From Antribacter soli (GTDB lineage: Bacteria; Actinomycetota; Actinomycetes; Actinomycetales; Cellulomonadaceae): DNA of 45,524 bases. Positions 14,204 to 21,817 of the stretch are shown here, one piece after another. Position numbers and translations under genes: made by a program. Every line of letters starts with the position of its first letter. Within the stretch, counting starts at the first letter, position 1. Where the stretch lies: the NCBI RefSeq assembly GCF_021568775.1, contig NZ_JAKGSG010000031.1:1-45524 (forward strand). The letters are read 5' to 3'. The notes under the pieces were generated by a model, which was not told the DNA's origin, searched no databases, and saw only the letters and a program-made list of their open reading frames with translations.

Positions 14204-16804
14204 GTGACCGTCCTCGCCCCTGCCCCGCGCCGTGGCCTCCTGCTGCCCGTCGACTCGGCATGGGATGGGCGGCCGGCGCTGCTGACCGCGTCGGGCACCG
14301 TCTCGCACGAGGAGCTGCGCGCCGCCGTCGAGGACCTCGCGGGCCGGCTCCCGGACGCCGCCCAGGGCCGGCGGCTCGTCCATCTGCCGCTGCGCCCCGA
14401 CCTCGCCGGCGTGACGGCGTACCTCGCGACCCTCCAGGCCGGTCACGTCGCGCTGGTGACCCCCGACGACGCCCGCACCGCCACCATCCTGGACCGGTAC
14501 CGGCCGGATGTCACAGCGACGGGCGACCCCGAGCAGCCGTTCGAGACGATGTCCTCGGTCCCGCGCCATCTCCTCCATCCCGACCTCGCGCTGCTCCTGA
14601 GCACCTCCGGCAGCACCGGCTCGCCGAAGCTCGTGCGGCTGTCCCACGAGAACGTCCAGAGCAACGCCGCTGCGATCGCCGAAGCACTCCGCATCACCGA
14701 GCTCGACCGGGCGATCACGAGCCTTCCCCTCCACTACTGCTTCGGGCTGTCCGTGCTCCACTCACACCTGGTCGCCGGCGGCTCGGTGGTGCTGCACGAC
14801 GGCTCGGTGATGGACGAGGCACTGTGGAGCGCGGTCGACGACCTGGGAGTCAGCACGCTCGCGGTCGTGCCGCACATGGTCGAGCTCATGGAGTCCACCG
14901 GCGCGCTCGAGCGGGCGCACCCCTCCCTGCGCCTCCTCGCACAGGCGGGAGGGCGCATGCACCCCGACCGCGTGCTGCGTACGGCGGCGCTGGGCCGCGA
15001 CCAGGGGTGGGAGCTCGCGGTGATGTACGGCCAGACCGAGGCGACGGCCCGCATCTGCGTGCTCGACCCGGCACTCGTCGCCGATCATCCCGACGCCGTG
15101 GGACGCCCCGTGGCCGGGACCTCCCTGTACCTGGACACCACCGTGCCAGAGGCGACGGACGGCACCGGTGAGGTCGTCGTGCGAGGTCCCGGCGTCATGA
15201 TGGGCTACGCCGAGCACTGCGACGATCTCGCGCTCGGGCCCATGCTGTCCGAGCTTCGCACCGGCGACCTCGGCAGCGTCGGGCCGGACGGCCTGCTGCG
15301 GCTGGGCGGGCGCCGATCCGGCTTCGTCAAGGTCATGGGCCTGCGGATCGACGTGGCCGCCGTCGAGAGCGTCCTCGAGTCCGCCGGGTTCGTCGCGTGC
15401 GTGGGCGGCGACGAGTCCGGGCTGACCGTGACGGTCGAGCCCGAGGCCGGCACGACGTCCGTCGAGACCGCTGCTCGCGCTCGGCGCCTGGCCGGAGAGG
15501 CCTCGGGTCTCGGTCCGTCGGCGGTCGCGGCCGCCGTCGTCGTCGACCTGCCCCGCCTGGCCAACGGCAAGGTCGACCGTCTCGCGTGCGCCGCTCTCGC
15601 GCGTGGCGGGACCGCCGGGCCGGACGACGGGACCGCCGACACGGGCACGACCCTCGCGGTCAGCGTGGCCGGAGCGGTGGCAGACGTGCTCGGGCTCGAC
15701 GCCGTCGACCTCGACCTCAGCTTCGTCCAGCACGGAGGTGACTCGCTCAGCCACGTCCAGGCCTCCGTCCGGCTCGAGGCCCTCGTCGGCCCGCTGCCCA
15801 GGGGCTGGCACCACCGCTCCCTCGGCGAGCTGGTAGAGCTGGCGCGCTCCCGCCCCGCCGCACCGGCGGGCGGTACGGCCGGCCACGCCCGCGGGGGGGC
15901 GGCGTGGTCGGGGTGGCGCACCGTGGAGACGTCCGTCCTGATTCGCGCGATCGCCGTCGTGATCATCTGCGGCTCCCACATCGACCTGTTCCGGATTCTC
16001 GGCGGGGCGCACACGCTGCTCGCGGTGGCCGGCTTCAATGCCGCGCGCTTCGGCCTGTCGATGCCCACGACAGGCGGCCGGTGGCGGGCGAGCGCCCGCA
16101 CGCTCATCGGCGTCGCGGTCCCCACGATCGCTGTGGCCCTGTTCGGCATGGTCACTCATGACCGCTACGGGTGGGCCAACGTCGCGCTCGCCAACTGGGT
16201 GTTCGGTGACGTCACGTACGGGTTCCGCAACGAGCTGTGGTTCATCGACGCGCTGGTCGCGAGCACGCTCACGCTCGTCGCCGTCCTGTCGGTCCCTGCG
16301 GTCGGACGAGCGTGGCTGCGTGACCCCTGGCGCGTCGCCGCGGCCGTCGCGGTCGTCGCGCTCGTACCGCGCTTCGTCATCCTGCACCTCGGCGAGGGTG
16401 TGCTGCGCGGGATCATGCCGACCACGTTCTGGCTCTTCGCGATCGGCGCCGCCGTGGCGTACGCCGACACCCGCCGGCGCCGCCTGCTCACCCTCGCCAT
16501 CGCCGTCGTGGGCGGGATCACGTTCTTCCCCGACGACCCGCAACGCACCGCGACGGTGCTCGCGGGCATCGCGGCGCTGACGCTCCTGCCGGAGGTGCGC
16601 CTCCCTGCCCGAGCCGTACCCCTGATCAGCCTTCTCGCGTCGGCATCTCTCTACGTCTACCTCGTCCAGTTCCAGATCCTCGGTCTCGTTCCCACCGCCC
16701 TCGGCGCGACCCTGGTCGCGATCGCCGCAGGCTGCCTGCTCTGGCGCGTGGCCGACCGCCCCGTCCGGCGGCTGCAGGACCTTGTGCTCCCACCGACCCG
16801 ATGA
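14204..16804 (+). CDS. Fused adenylation domain / carrier domain / membrane acyltransferase
   Basis: An 866-residue single-module NRPS-like protein. Residues 1-460 are an AMP-forming adenylation domain: P-loop STSGSTGSPK (133-142), YGQTEA (275-280), RTGDLG (352-357) and the C-terminal lysine Lys456 in NGKVDR. Residues 480-550 are a carrier domain with phosphopantetheine site Ser514 in HGGDSL. Residues about 570-860 form eight to ten membrane helices with Arg581 and His592, the R-X10-H pattern of acyltransferase-3 proteins. The A4 region reads LHYCFGLS, without the Asp that binds an alpha-amino group, so a carboxylic acid rather than an amino acid is the likelier substrate. The logical reaction is activation, thioester loading and transfer to a membrane or external acceptor. 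GTG start, no Shine-Dalgarno, possibly leaderless. Substrate and acceptor unknown; I know of no characterised homologue. Confidence 0.85.
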   Translation: MTVLAPAPRRGLLLPVDSAWDGRPALLTASGTVSHEELRAAVEDLAGRLPDAAQGRRLVHLPLRPDLAGVTAYLATLQAGHVALVTPDDARTATILDRYRPDVTATGDPEQPFETMSSVPRHLLHPDLALLLSTSGSTGSPKLVRLSHENVQSNAAAIAEALRITELDRAITSLPLHYCFGLSVLHSHLVAGGSVVLHDGSVMDEALWSAVDDLGVSTLAVVPHMVELMESTGALERAHPSLRLLAQAGGRMHPDRVLRTAALGRDQGWELAVMYGQTEATARICVLDPALVADHPDAVGRPVAGTSLYLDTTVPEATDGTGEVVVRGPGVMMGYAEHCDDLALGPMLSELRTGDLGSVGPDGLLRLGGRRSGFVKVMGLRIDVAAVESVLESAGFVACVGGDESGLTVTVEPEAGTTSVETAARARRLAGEASGLGPSAVAAAVVVDLPRLANGKVDRLACAALARGGTAGPDDGTADTGTTLAVSVAGAVADVLGLDAVDLDLSFVQHGGDSLSHVQASVRLEALVGPLPRGWHHRSLGELVELARSRPAAPAGGTAGHARGGAAWSGWRTVETSVLIRAIAVVIICGSHIDLFRILGGAHTLLAVAGFNAARFGLSMPTTGGRWRASARTLIGVAVPTIAVALFGMVTHDRYGWANVALANWVFGDVTYGFRNELWFIDALVASTLTLVAVLSVPAVGRAWLRDPWRVAAAVAVVALVPRFVILHLGEGVLRGIMPTTFWLFAIGAAVAYADTRRRRLLTLAIAVVGGITFFPDDPQRTATVLAGIAALTLLPEVRLPARAVPLISLLASASLYVYLVQFQILGLVPTALGATLVAIAAGCLLWRVADRPVRRLQDLVLPPTR

Positions 16805-17862
16805 ATGTCACGATGAAACGGAAGACCCGCGTGCCCCAGAACCGCCGCCCCCTCCTCGCTGCCCTGCTGGCCCTCCCCCTGGGCCTGTCCGCCTGTGCCG
16901 GCGGCACGGCCGAGGAAGCTTTCGAGGCGCAGCCCGGTGCGCTGCAGATCTACTCCTCCCAGCACCGCAACGTCACCGAGGCGTGGGCCGAGGCGTTCAC
17001 CAGGGAGACCGGCATCGAGACCCAGGTTCGCGAGGGTCAGGACTCCTCGATGGGGCACATGATCGTCCAGGAGGGCAAGGCGTCGCCCGCCGACGTCTTC
17101 CTCACGGAGAACTCACCGGCCATGACCGTGGTCGAGCGCGCCGGGCTCCTCGCGCCGGTGGACGAGAGCACCACGGCGCAGGTCGGCGACGGGATGGCCC
17201 CCTCGTCCGGCCTGTGGACGGCGATCGCCGCCCGCTCGACGGTGCTCGTCTACAACACGGATCAGATCAGCGAGGACGAGCTGCCCGCATCGATCATGGA
17301 CCTCGCGAACCCGGAGTGGGCCGGCAAGTGGGGCGCGGCACCCGGCGGCGCCGACTTCCAGGCCATCGTGGCCGGCATGCTGGCCGATCAGGGCGAGGAC
17401 GAGACGCGGGCCTGGCTCGAGGCGCTGGCCGAGAACGCCGAGGTCTACCAGAACAACATCGCCACGATGAAGGCTGTCAACGCGGGCGAGGTCCCGGTCG
17501 GGATCATGTACCACTACTACTGGTACCGCGACCAGGCCGGCGACACGGAGGGCAGCGCGAACACGGCGCTGCACTACTTCGGTAACCAGGACCCCGGCGC
17601 GTTCGTCAGCCTGTCCGCAGGCGGCGTGCTCGCCTCGTCGGACATGGCCGACGCTGCCCAGCAGTTCCTCGCCTACGTCACCAGCCCGGAGGGTCAGCAG
17701 GTCCTGGTCGACAGCGGGTCCATGGAGTACGCCGTCGGCAACGGCGTCGCGTCGGATCCGGCCCTGCCGGCGCTCGACAGCCTGGAGGCTCCTCCGGTCG
17801 ACCCGTTCACGCTCAACTCGGACGACGTCGTCGCGGTGATGACGGATGCCGGTGTCCTCTAG
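16801..17862 (+). CDS. Ferric iron ABC transporter, substrate-binding lipoprotein
   Basis: A 353-residue lipoprotein of the FbpA/FutA type (bacterial extracellular solute-binding family 1). The signal sequence ends in the lipobox LSAC with Cys32 as the lipidated residue. IYSSQHRN near residue 50 and the cluster YHYYWY (Tyr237, Tyr239, Tyr240, Tyr242) match the tyrosine ligands that bind ferric ion in this family. Its ATG overlaps the stop of the preceding acyltransferase gene as ATGA, so the two are translationally coupled and one operon. The binding protein probably takes free or weakly chelated Fe(III) rather than a bulky siderophore, as is usual for this class. The inferred ligand is Fe(III); other metals are less likely given the iron box. 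Confidence 0.93.
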   Translation: MNVTMKRKTRVPQNRRPLLAALLALPLGLSACAGGTAEEAFEAQPGALQIYSSQHRNVTEAWAEAFTRETGIETQVREGQDSSMGHMIVQEGKASPADVFLTENSPAMTVVERAGLLAPVDESTTAQVGDGMAPSSGLWTAIAARSTVLVYNTDQISEDELPASIMDLANPEWAGKWGAAPGGADFQAIVAGMLADQGEDETRAWLEALAENAEVYQNNIATMKAVNAGEVPVGIMYHYYWYRDQAGDTEGSANTALHYFGNQDPGAFVSLSAGGVLASSDMADAAQQFLAYVTSPEGQQVLVDSGSMEYAVGNGVASDPALPALDSLEAPPVDPFTLNSDDVVAVMTDAGVL

Positions 17863-19369
17863 GACCCGCGGCGTCGCCGCGGTGGCCATCCTGGTCGCCG
17901 CGGTCACGGTGCTGCCGCTGCTCGTCGTCCTCCCGGCAGCGGTGTCGGCCGGCCCCGAGCACGCGGCGGAGTACCTGTTCCGGCCACGCATCGGCGAGCT
18001 GCTGACGCACACCGGGATGCTCGTCGCCGTGACGGTGCCCGCGACGGTCGTCGTGGGCACCCTGGCGGCCTGGCTCGTGGAGCGCACCGCACTGCCCTGG
18101 GCCGGGGTGTGGCGCACCCTGCTCCTGGCCCCCCTCGCCGTGCCGGCGTTCGTCAGCGCCTACGCCTGGGTCACCGTGGCACCCGGGCTCACCGGCTTCG
18201 CCGGCGCCGCTCTGATCACCACGCTCGCGTACTTCCCGTTCGTGTTCCTGCCCGTGGCCGCCCTGCTGCGAACGCTCGACCCGGGCGACGAGGAGGTGGC
18301 GCGCTCCCTCGGCCACTCGTCCGCCGCGGCCGTCGTCCGTACCGTGCTGCCGCGGCTCAGGCCCGCACTGAGCGGCGGGGCGCTGCTCGTGGCGCTCCAC
18401 CTCCTGGCCGAGTACGGCGTGCTGGAGATGATGCGCTTCCAGACCTTCACCACCGCGATCATGCAGCAGTACGCGGTGGGGTTCAGTGACACCTCCGGCA
18501 GCCTGCTCGCCTCGATGCTGCTGGCGCTGTGCCTGCTCGCGCTCACGCTGGAGCTGGTCGCCCGGGGGCGCCGCCGGGTGGCCCGGGTGGGGTCCGGTGC
18601 GCAGCGCCGCGCCATCCCCGTCGCGCTGGGCGGCTGGACCGTGCCGGCGCTGCTGTTCCTGACGGCAGTCGTGTCGCTCTCCCTCGCTGTCCCCGTCACC
18701 ACCGTGGGTCGCTGGCTGGTGCGTGCCCTCGACGGCACGGGCCGGCTCGACGCCGACCTCGGGCAGGTCGCCCTCAGCACCCTGGGGCTCGCCGTGCTGG
18801 GGGCCCTTGCAGCCGTCGCGGCGGCCCTGCCCGGCGCCTGGCTGCTGAACCGGCACCGCTCGGGCGTGACGCTGCTGCTCGAGCGGACCACCTTCCTCGC
18901 CAGCGCACTGCCGGGAGTGGTCGTCGGGCTGGCCCTCGTCACCCTCGCAGTGCGCTGGGCCAGGCCGATCTACCAGACGGTGGGGCTGATCGTCCTGGCC
19001 TACACCATCCTGTTCCTGCCCCGGGCGATGGTCTCGCTGCGCGCGGGCCTCGCCGCAGCCCCACCGGAGCTCTCCGAGGCAGCCCGCTCCCTCGGGTTGC
19101 GCGGACCGGCGACCTTTGTCCGGGTCGTCGTGCCGCTGATCGCCCCATCGGTGCTGACAGGCTTCGTCCTGGTGGCCCTCGCGGTCGGCACCGAGCTGAC
19201 CGCTACCCTGCTGCTGGCCCCCACCGGGACCGACACCCTCGCCATGGCATTCTGGCGAGAGGCGAGCGAGCTGGACTACGCCGCCGCCGCCCCGTACGCG
19301 GCCGTGATGATCGCGATGTCCGTGCCGCTGACGATGCTGCTGCGGCGGCAGATCCTGGAGGAGCGATGA
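17846..19369 (+). CDS. Ferric iron ABC transporter, fused permease
   Basis: A 507-residue membrane permease of the FbpB/SfuB type, with two tandem MetI-like halves of about six helices each. Each half has the cytoplasmic EAA loop that docks the ATPase: EEVARSLGHSSAAAVVRTVL in the first half and LSEAARSLGLRGPATFVRVV in the second. The gene overlaps the end of the binding-protein gene by 17 bases and its own stop overlaps the ATPase start, giving a tightly coupled operon of four genes controlled from the iron box at 14184. Length and fused architecture are normal for the family. Confidence 0.93.
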   Translation: MPVSSRTRGVAAVAILVAAVTVLPLLVVLPAAVSAGPEHAAEYLFRPRIGELLTHTGMLVAVTVPATVVVGTLAAWLVERTALPWAGVWRTLLLAPLAVPAFVSAYAWVTVAPGLTGFAGAALITTLAYFPFVFLPVAALLRTLDPGDEEVARSLGHSSAAAVVRTVLPRLRPALSGGALLVALHLLAEYGVLEMMRFQTFTTAIMQQYAVGFSDTSGSLLASMLLALCLLALTLELVARGRRRVARVGSGAQRRAIPVALGGWTVPALLFLTAVVSLSLAVPVTTVGRWLVRALDGTGRLDADLGQVALSTLGLAVLGALAAVAAALPGAWLLNRHRSGVTLLLERTTFLASALPGVVVGLALVTLAVRWARPIYQTVGLIVLAYTILFLPRAMVSLRAGLAAAPPELSEAARSLGLRGPATFVRVVVPLIAPSVLTGFVLVALAVGTELTATLLLAPTGTDTLAMAFWREASELDYAAAAPYAAVMIAMSVPLTMLLRRQILEER

Positions 19370-20457
19370 GCGAGGTCAGGCTGTCCGGCGTGACGGCCGG
19401 ATACGGCGTGGAGGCGGTGCTCGAGGACATCGACCTCACCGTGCCGGAAGGTACGACCACCGCGGTGCTGGGCGGCTCCGGCAGCGGCAAGACCACGCTG
19501 CTCCGGGTCGTCGCGGGCTTCCTGCGGCCACGGTCGGGCACGATCGTCGTCGGCGGCCGGACCGTCGCCGGTCCGGGGGTGTCGGTCCCGCCCGAGCGGC
19601 GCGGTGTGGGCTACGTCCGGCAGGACGGCGGGCTGTTCCCGCACCTGTCGGTCGCCGGCAACATCACCTTCGGCCTGCCCTGGCCACGGAACCGCCATCA
19701 CGACCGTGTGCTCGAGCTTCTCGAGCTCGTCGGGCTTCCCGCCGCCATGGCAGAGCGGCGCCCGGACCAGCTCTCCGGCGGCCAGCAGCAACGGGTGGCC
19801 CTCGCCAGGGCCCTCGCCCCGCGCCCCGCGCTGATCCTGCTCGACGAGCCGTTCTCCTCGCTGGACACCGCCCTGCGGACCACCACCCGCGAGGCGACCG
19901 CCCGGGCGCTGCGCGCGACCGGTTCCACGGCCATCCTGGTCACCCACGACCAGGACGAGGCGCTGTCCTTCGCCGACGAGGTCGCGATCCTCGCGCACGG
20001 ACGCTTCCGGCAGGTGGATCGCCCCAGGACGGTCTACCGCGAGCCGGTCGACGCCGAAGTTGCTGCGTTTCTCGGTGACGCGGTGATGATGGCGGGCAGC
20101 GCGGCCGATGGGCGGGTCGCCTGCCTCCTCGGAAGCCTGCCGTTCCAGGGACCCGTTCTCCAGGGTGACGTGGAGGTGATGATCCGGCCCGAACAGATCA
20201 CGCTGACCCTGCCGGGGGCCGGCCAGGTGGACGCTGTCGTCCACAGCGTCGCGTACTTCGGGCACGACGCCGCGGTCGAGCTCGACCTCGTCGACGATGC
20301 CTCACACCGGGTCCGTGCCCGGGTCCTGGGCATGGACACGCCCGCCCCCGGTGAGCACGTCGGGGTGAGCGTGGCCGGGCCCGTCCGCGCGTTCGGGCGC
20401 GAGGTCTTCGCTGCTACACCTTCTCCCTCTGTCGCGCGCCGGCGCGCCCGAACCTGA
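19366..20457 (+). CDS. Ferric iron ABC transporter, ATP-binding protein
   Basis: A 363-residue ATPase of the FbpC type that powers the preceding permease. Walker A is GGSGSGKTT (residues 36-44); the signature LSGGQQQRVALA lies near 137-148 and Walker B LILLDEPFSSLD follows. The H-loop is TAILVTHDQDEAL. A TOBE-like regulatory domain starts near residue 230 (VMIRPEQITL). ATGA overlap with the permease gene. The last 44 bases overlap, tail to tail, with the acyltransferase gene on the other strand, which leaves no room for a terminator between them. Function is confident; iron specificity comes from the operon. Confidence 0.93.
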   Translation: MSEVRLSGVTAGYGVEAVLEDIDLTVPEGTTTAVLGGSGSGKTTLLRVVAGFLRPRSGTIVVGGRTVAGPGVSVPPERRGVGYVRQDGGLFPHLSVAGNITFGLPWPRNRHHDRVLELLELVGLPAAMAERRPDQLSGGQQQRVALARALAPRPALILLDEPFSSLDTALRTTTREATARALRATGSTAILVTHDQDEALSFADEVAILAHGRFRQVDRPRTVYREPVDAEVAAFLGDAVMMAGSAADGRVACLLGSLPFQGPVLQGDVEVMIRPEQITLTLPGAGQVDAVVHSVAYFGHDAAVELDLVDDASHRVRARVLGMDTPAPGEHVGVSVAGPVRAFGREVFAATPSPSVARRRART

Positions 20458-21784
20458 GCACCGCAGCGCTCCCGAGAGTGACGACGAGCGCGCCGGTGGG
20501 CACCGCGAACGGGCCGTGCGGCCCGCCGCCCGCGGCCGTGAGCCACAGCAGGCCGGCGACCGCCGCCACGTACGCGCCGACGACGGGGCCCGTCCGTGCG
20601 AGCGCCGCCGCCACCGCCGCGAGGCCGCGAGTGCGCCGTCGGCCGTCGTCGGCCTCGGCCCGCGCTCGGCGGGCCGGTGCACGGGTCTCGACCGGCCCGA
20701 GCAGGATCACGAGCACCGCCAGGACGGCCGCGAGCGCCACGAGCCACGGCACGCGCCCGAGCCACCACCCGGCCGTGCCCGGGTCGCTCGGCGGCAGCAG
20801 CCCGAGGGCGTCGAGGGCGAGGGCCGCGAGGAGCGCCGCGACCAGGTGCCACAGGTACACGGTGAGGACGACAGTGTTGACGGCGACCACGACGGCCCAG
20901 GGCCGGGGTCGGGCCAGCCATCGCTCCGCCGGCCGGGCCACAAGCGCGACGATGCCGAGCTGGGTGGCCGCGAGGGTCAGGAGCGCGAGGGTGGGCGGCG
21001 ACGGGTTCTGGATCGCGGCTCCCGGCACCGTCACCATGCTCACCGGGTACGGTCCCGGCCCGGTGAGGAGCAGGAGGGTGCCTACGCCGACGACGACGAG
21101 CGTGGCCGCCCGCCGGGGCCCGAGCCGCAGGGTGCCGTCGTGCCAGGCGTAGCTCGCCTGCTGGACGGCGAGCCACCCGAGGGCGAAGCTGCCGGCCGCC
21201 GCGAGCTCCTGGCCGGTCGCGAGGCGCAGCACGTCGCCGAGCGCGACGCCGGCGACCAGGGCGACCGGCACGGCGAGCCCGTGGCGTTCGTGGAGCCGGT
21301 AGGTCAGGGGCGTCAGCGCGGTCACGCCGAGGTAGACGACGAGGAACCACAGCGGCAGGATCACGAGCGCGACGGCCTGCGCGACGACGTCGGGCGCGGC
21401 GCCGGCCTGCCGGGCGGCGGCCGCTCCCCCGGCCACGACGAGCAGGAAAGCGGTGAGCGGCGGGAACAGCCGGGCGCTGCGGTCGAGCAGCCAGCGCGTG
21501 GCCGTCCCGCCGCGAGCGCGCTGGCGTGTCCAGGAGATGGCGTTGGCGGCGCCGCCGACGAGGAAGAACACGGGCATCACCTGGAAGAGCCAGGTCACCG
21601 CGTGCGCCCACGGCAGCTCGGGCAGGACGCTGAAGCCGGTGAGGTGTCCGTCGCTCGGGCGCTCGACGGTCAGGATGAGCCAGTGCCCGAGGACGACGGC
21701 ACCGATCGCGGCGGCGCGCAGCAGGTCCAGGTCGCGCCGACGGGACGACGGCGTCCGCGCTGCCAGGTCCTGGATCGAGGACAC
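20414..21784 (-). CDS. Acyltransferase-3 family integral membrane protein
   Basis: A 456-residue membrane protein with about ten helices and the R-X10-H motif of acyltransferase-3 proteins (LRAAAIGAVVLGHW near residues 23-35). These enzymes O-acylate carbohydrates, peptidoglycan or secondary metabolites, moving acyl groups across the membrane. Other family features are MPVFFLVGGAANAISW and a WLLDRSARLFPPL loop. The C-terminus after about residue 370 is a basic loop followed by two further helices. It lies 33 bases downstream of pyruvate phosphate dikinase on the same strand, so co-transcription is possible, although no functional link is evident. Its 3' end overlaps the iron ATPase gene by 44 bases. 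Acceptor unknown. Confidence 0.85.
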   Translation of the reverse strand: MSSIQDLAARTPSSRRRDLDLLRAAAIGAVVLGHWLILTVERPSDGHLTGFSVLPELPWAHAVTWLFQVMPVFFLVGGAANAISWTRQRARGGTATRWLLDRSARLFPPLTAFLLVVAGGAAAARQAGAAPDVVAQAVALVILPLWFLVVYLGVTALTPLTYRLHERHGLAVPVALVAGVALGDVLRLATGQELAAAGSFALGWLAVQQASYAWHDGTLRLGPRRAATLVVVGVGTLLLLTGPGPYPVSMVTVPGAAIQNPSPPTLALLTLAATQLGIVALVARPAERWLARPRPWAVVVAVNTVVLTVYLWHLVAALLAALALDALGLLPPSDPGTAGWWLGRVPWLVALAAVLAVLVILLGPVETRAPARRARAEADDGRRRTRGLAAVAAALARTGPVVGAYVAAVAGLLWLTAAGGGPHGPFAVPTGALVVTLGSAAVLRFGRAGARQREKV

Positions 21785-21817
21785 GGCTCCTCCCGAGGCC
21801 TTGTCGTCCGTCGCGCG

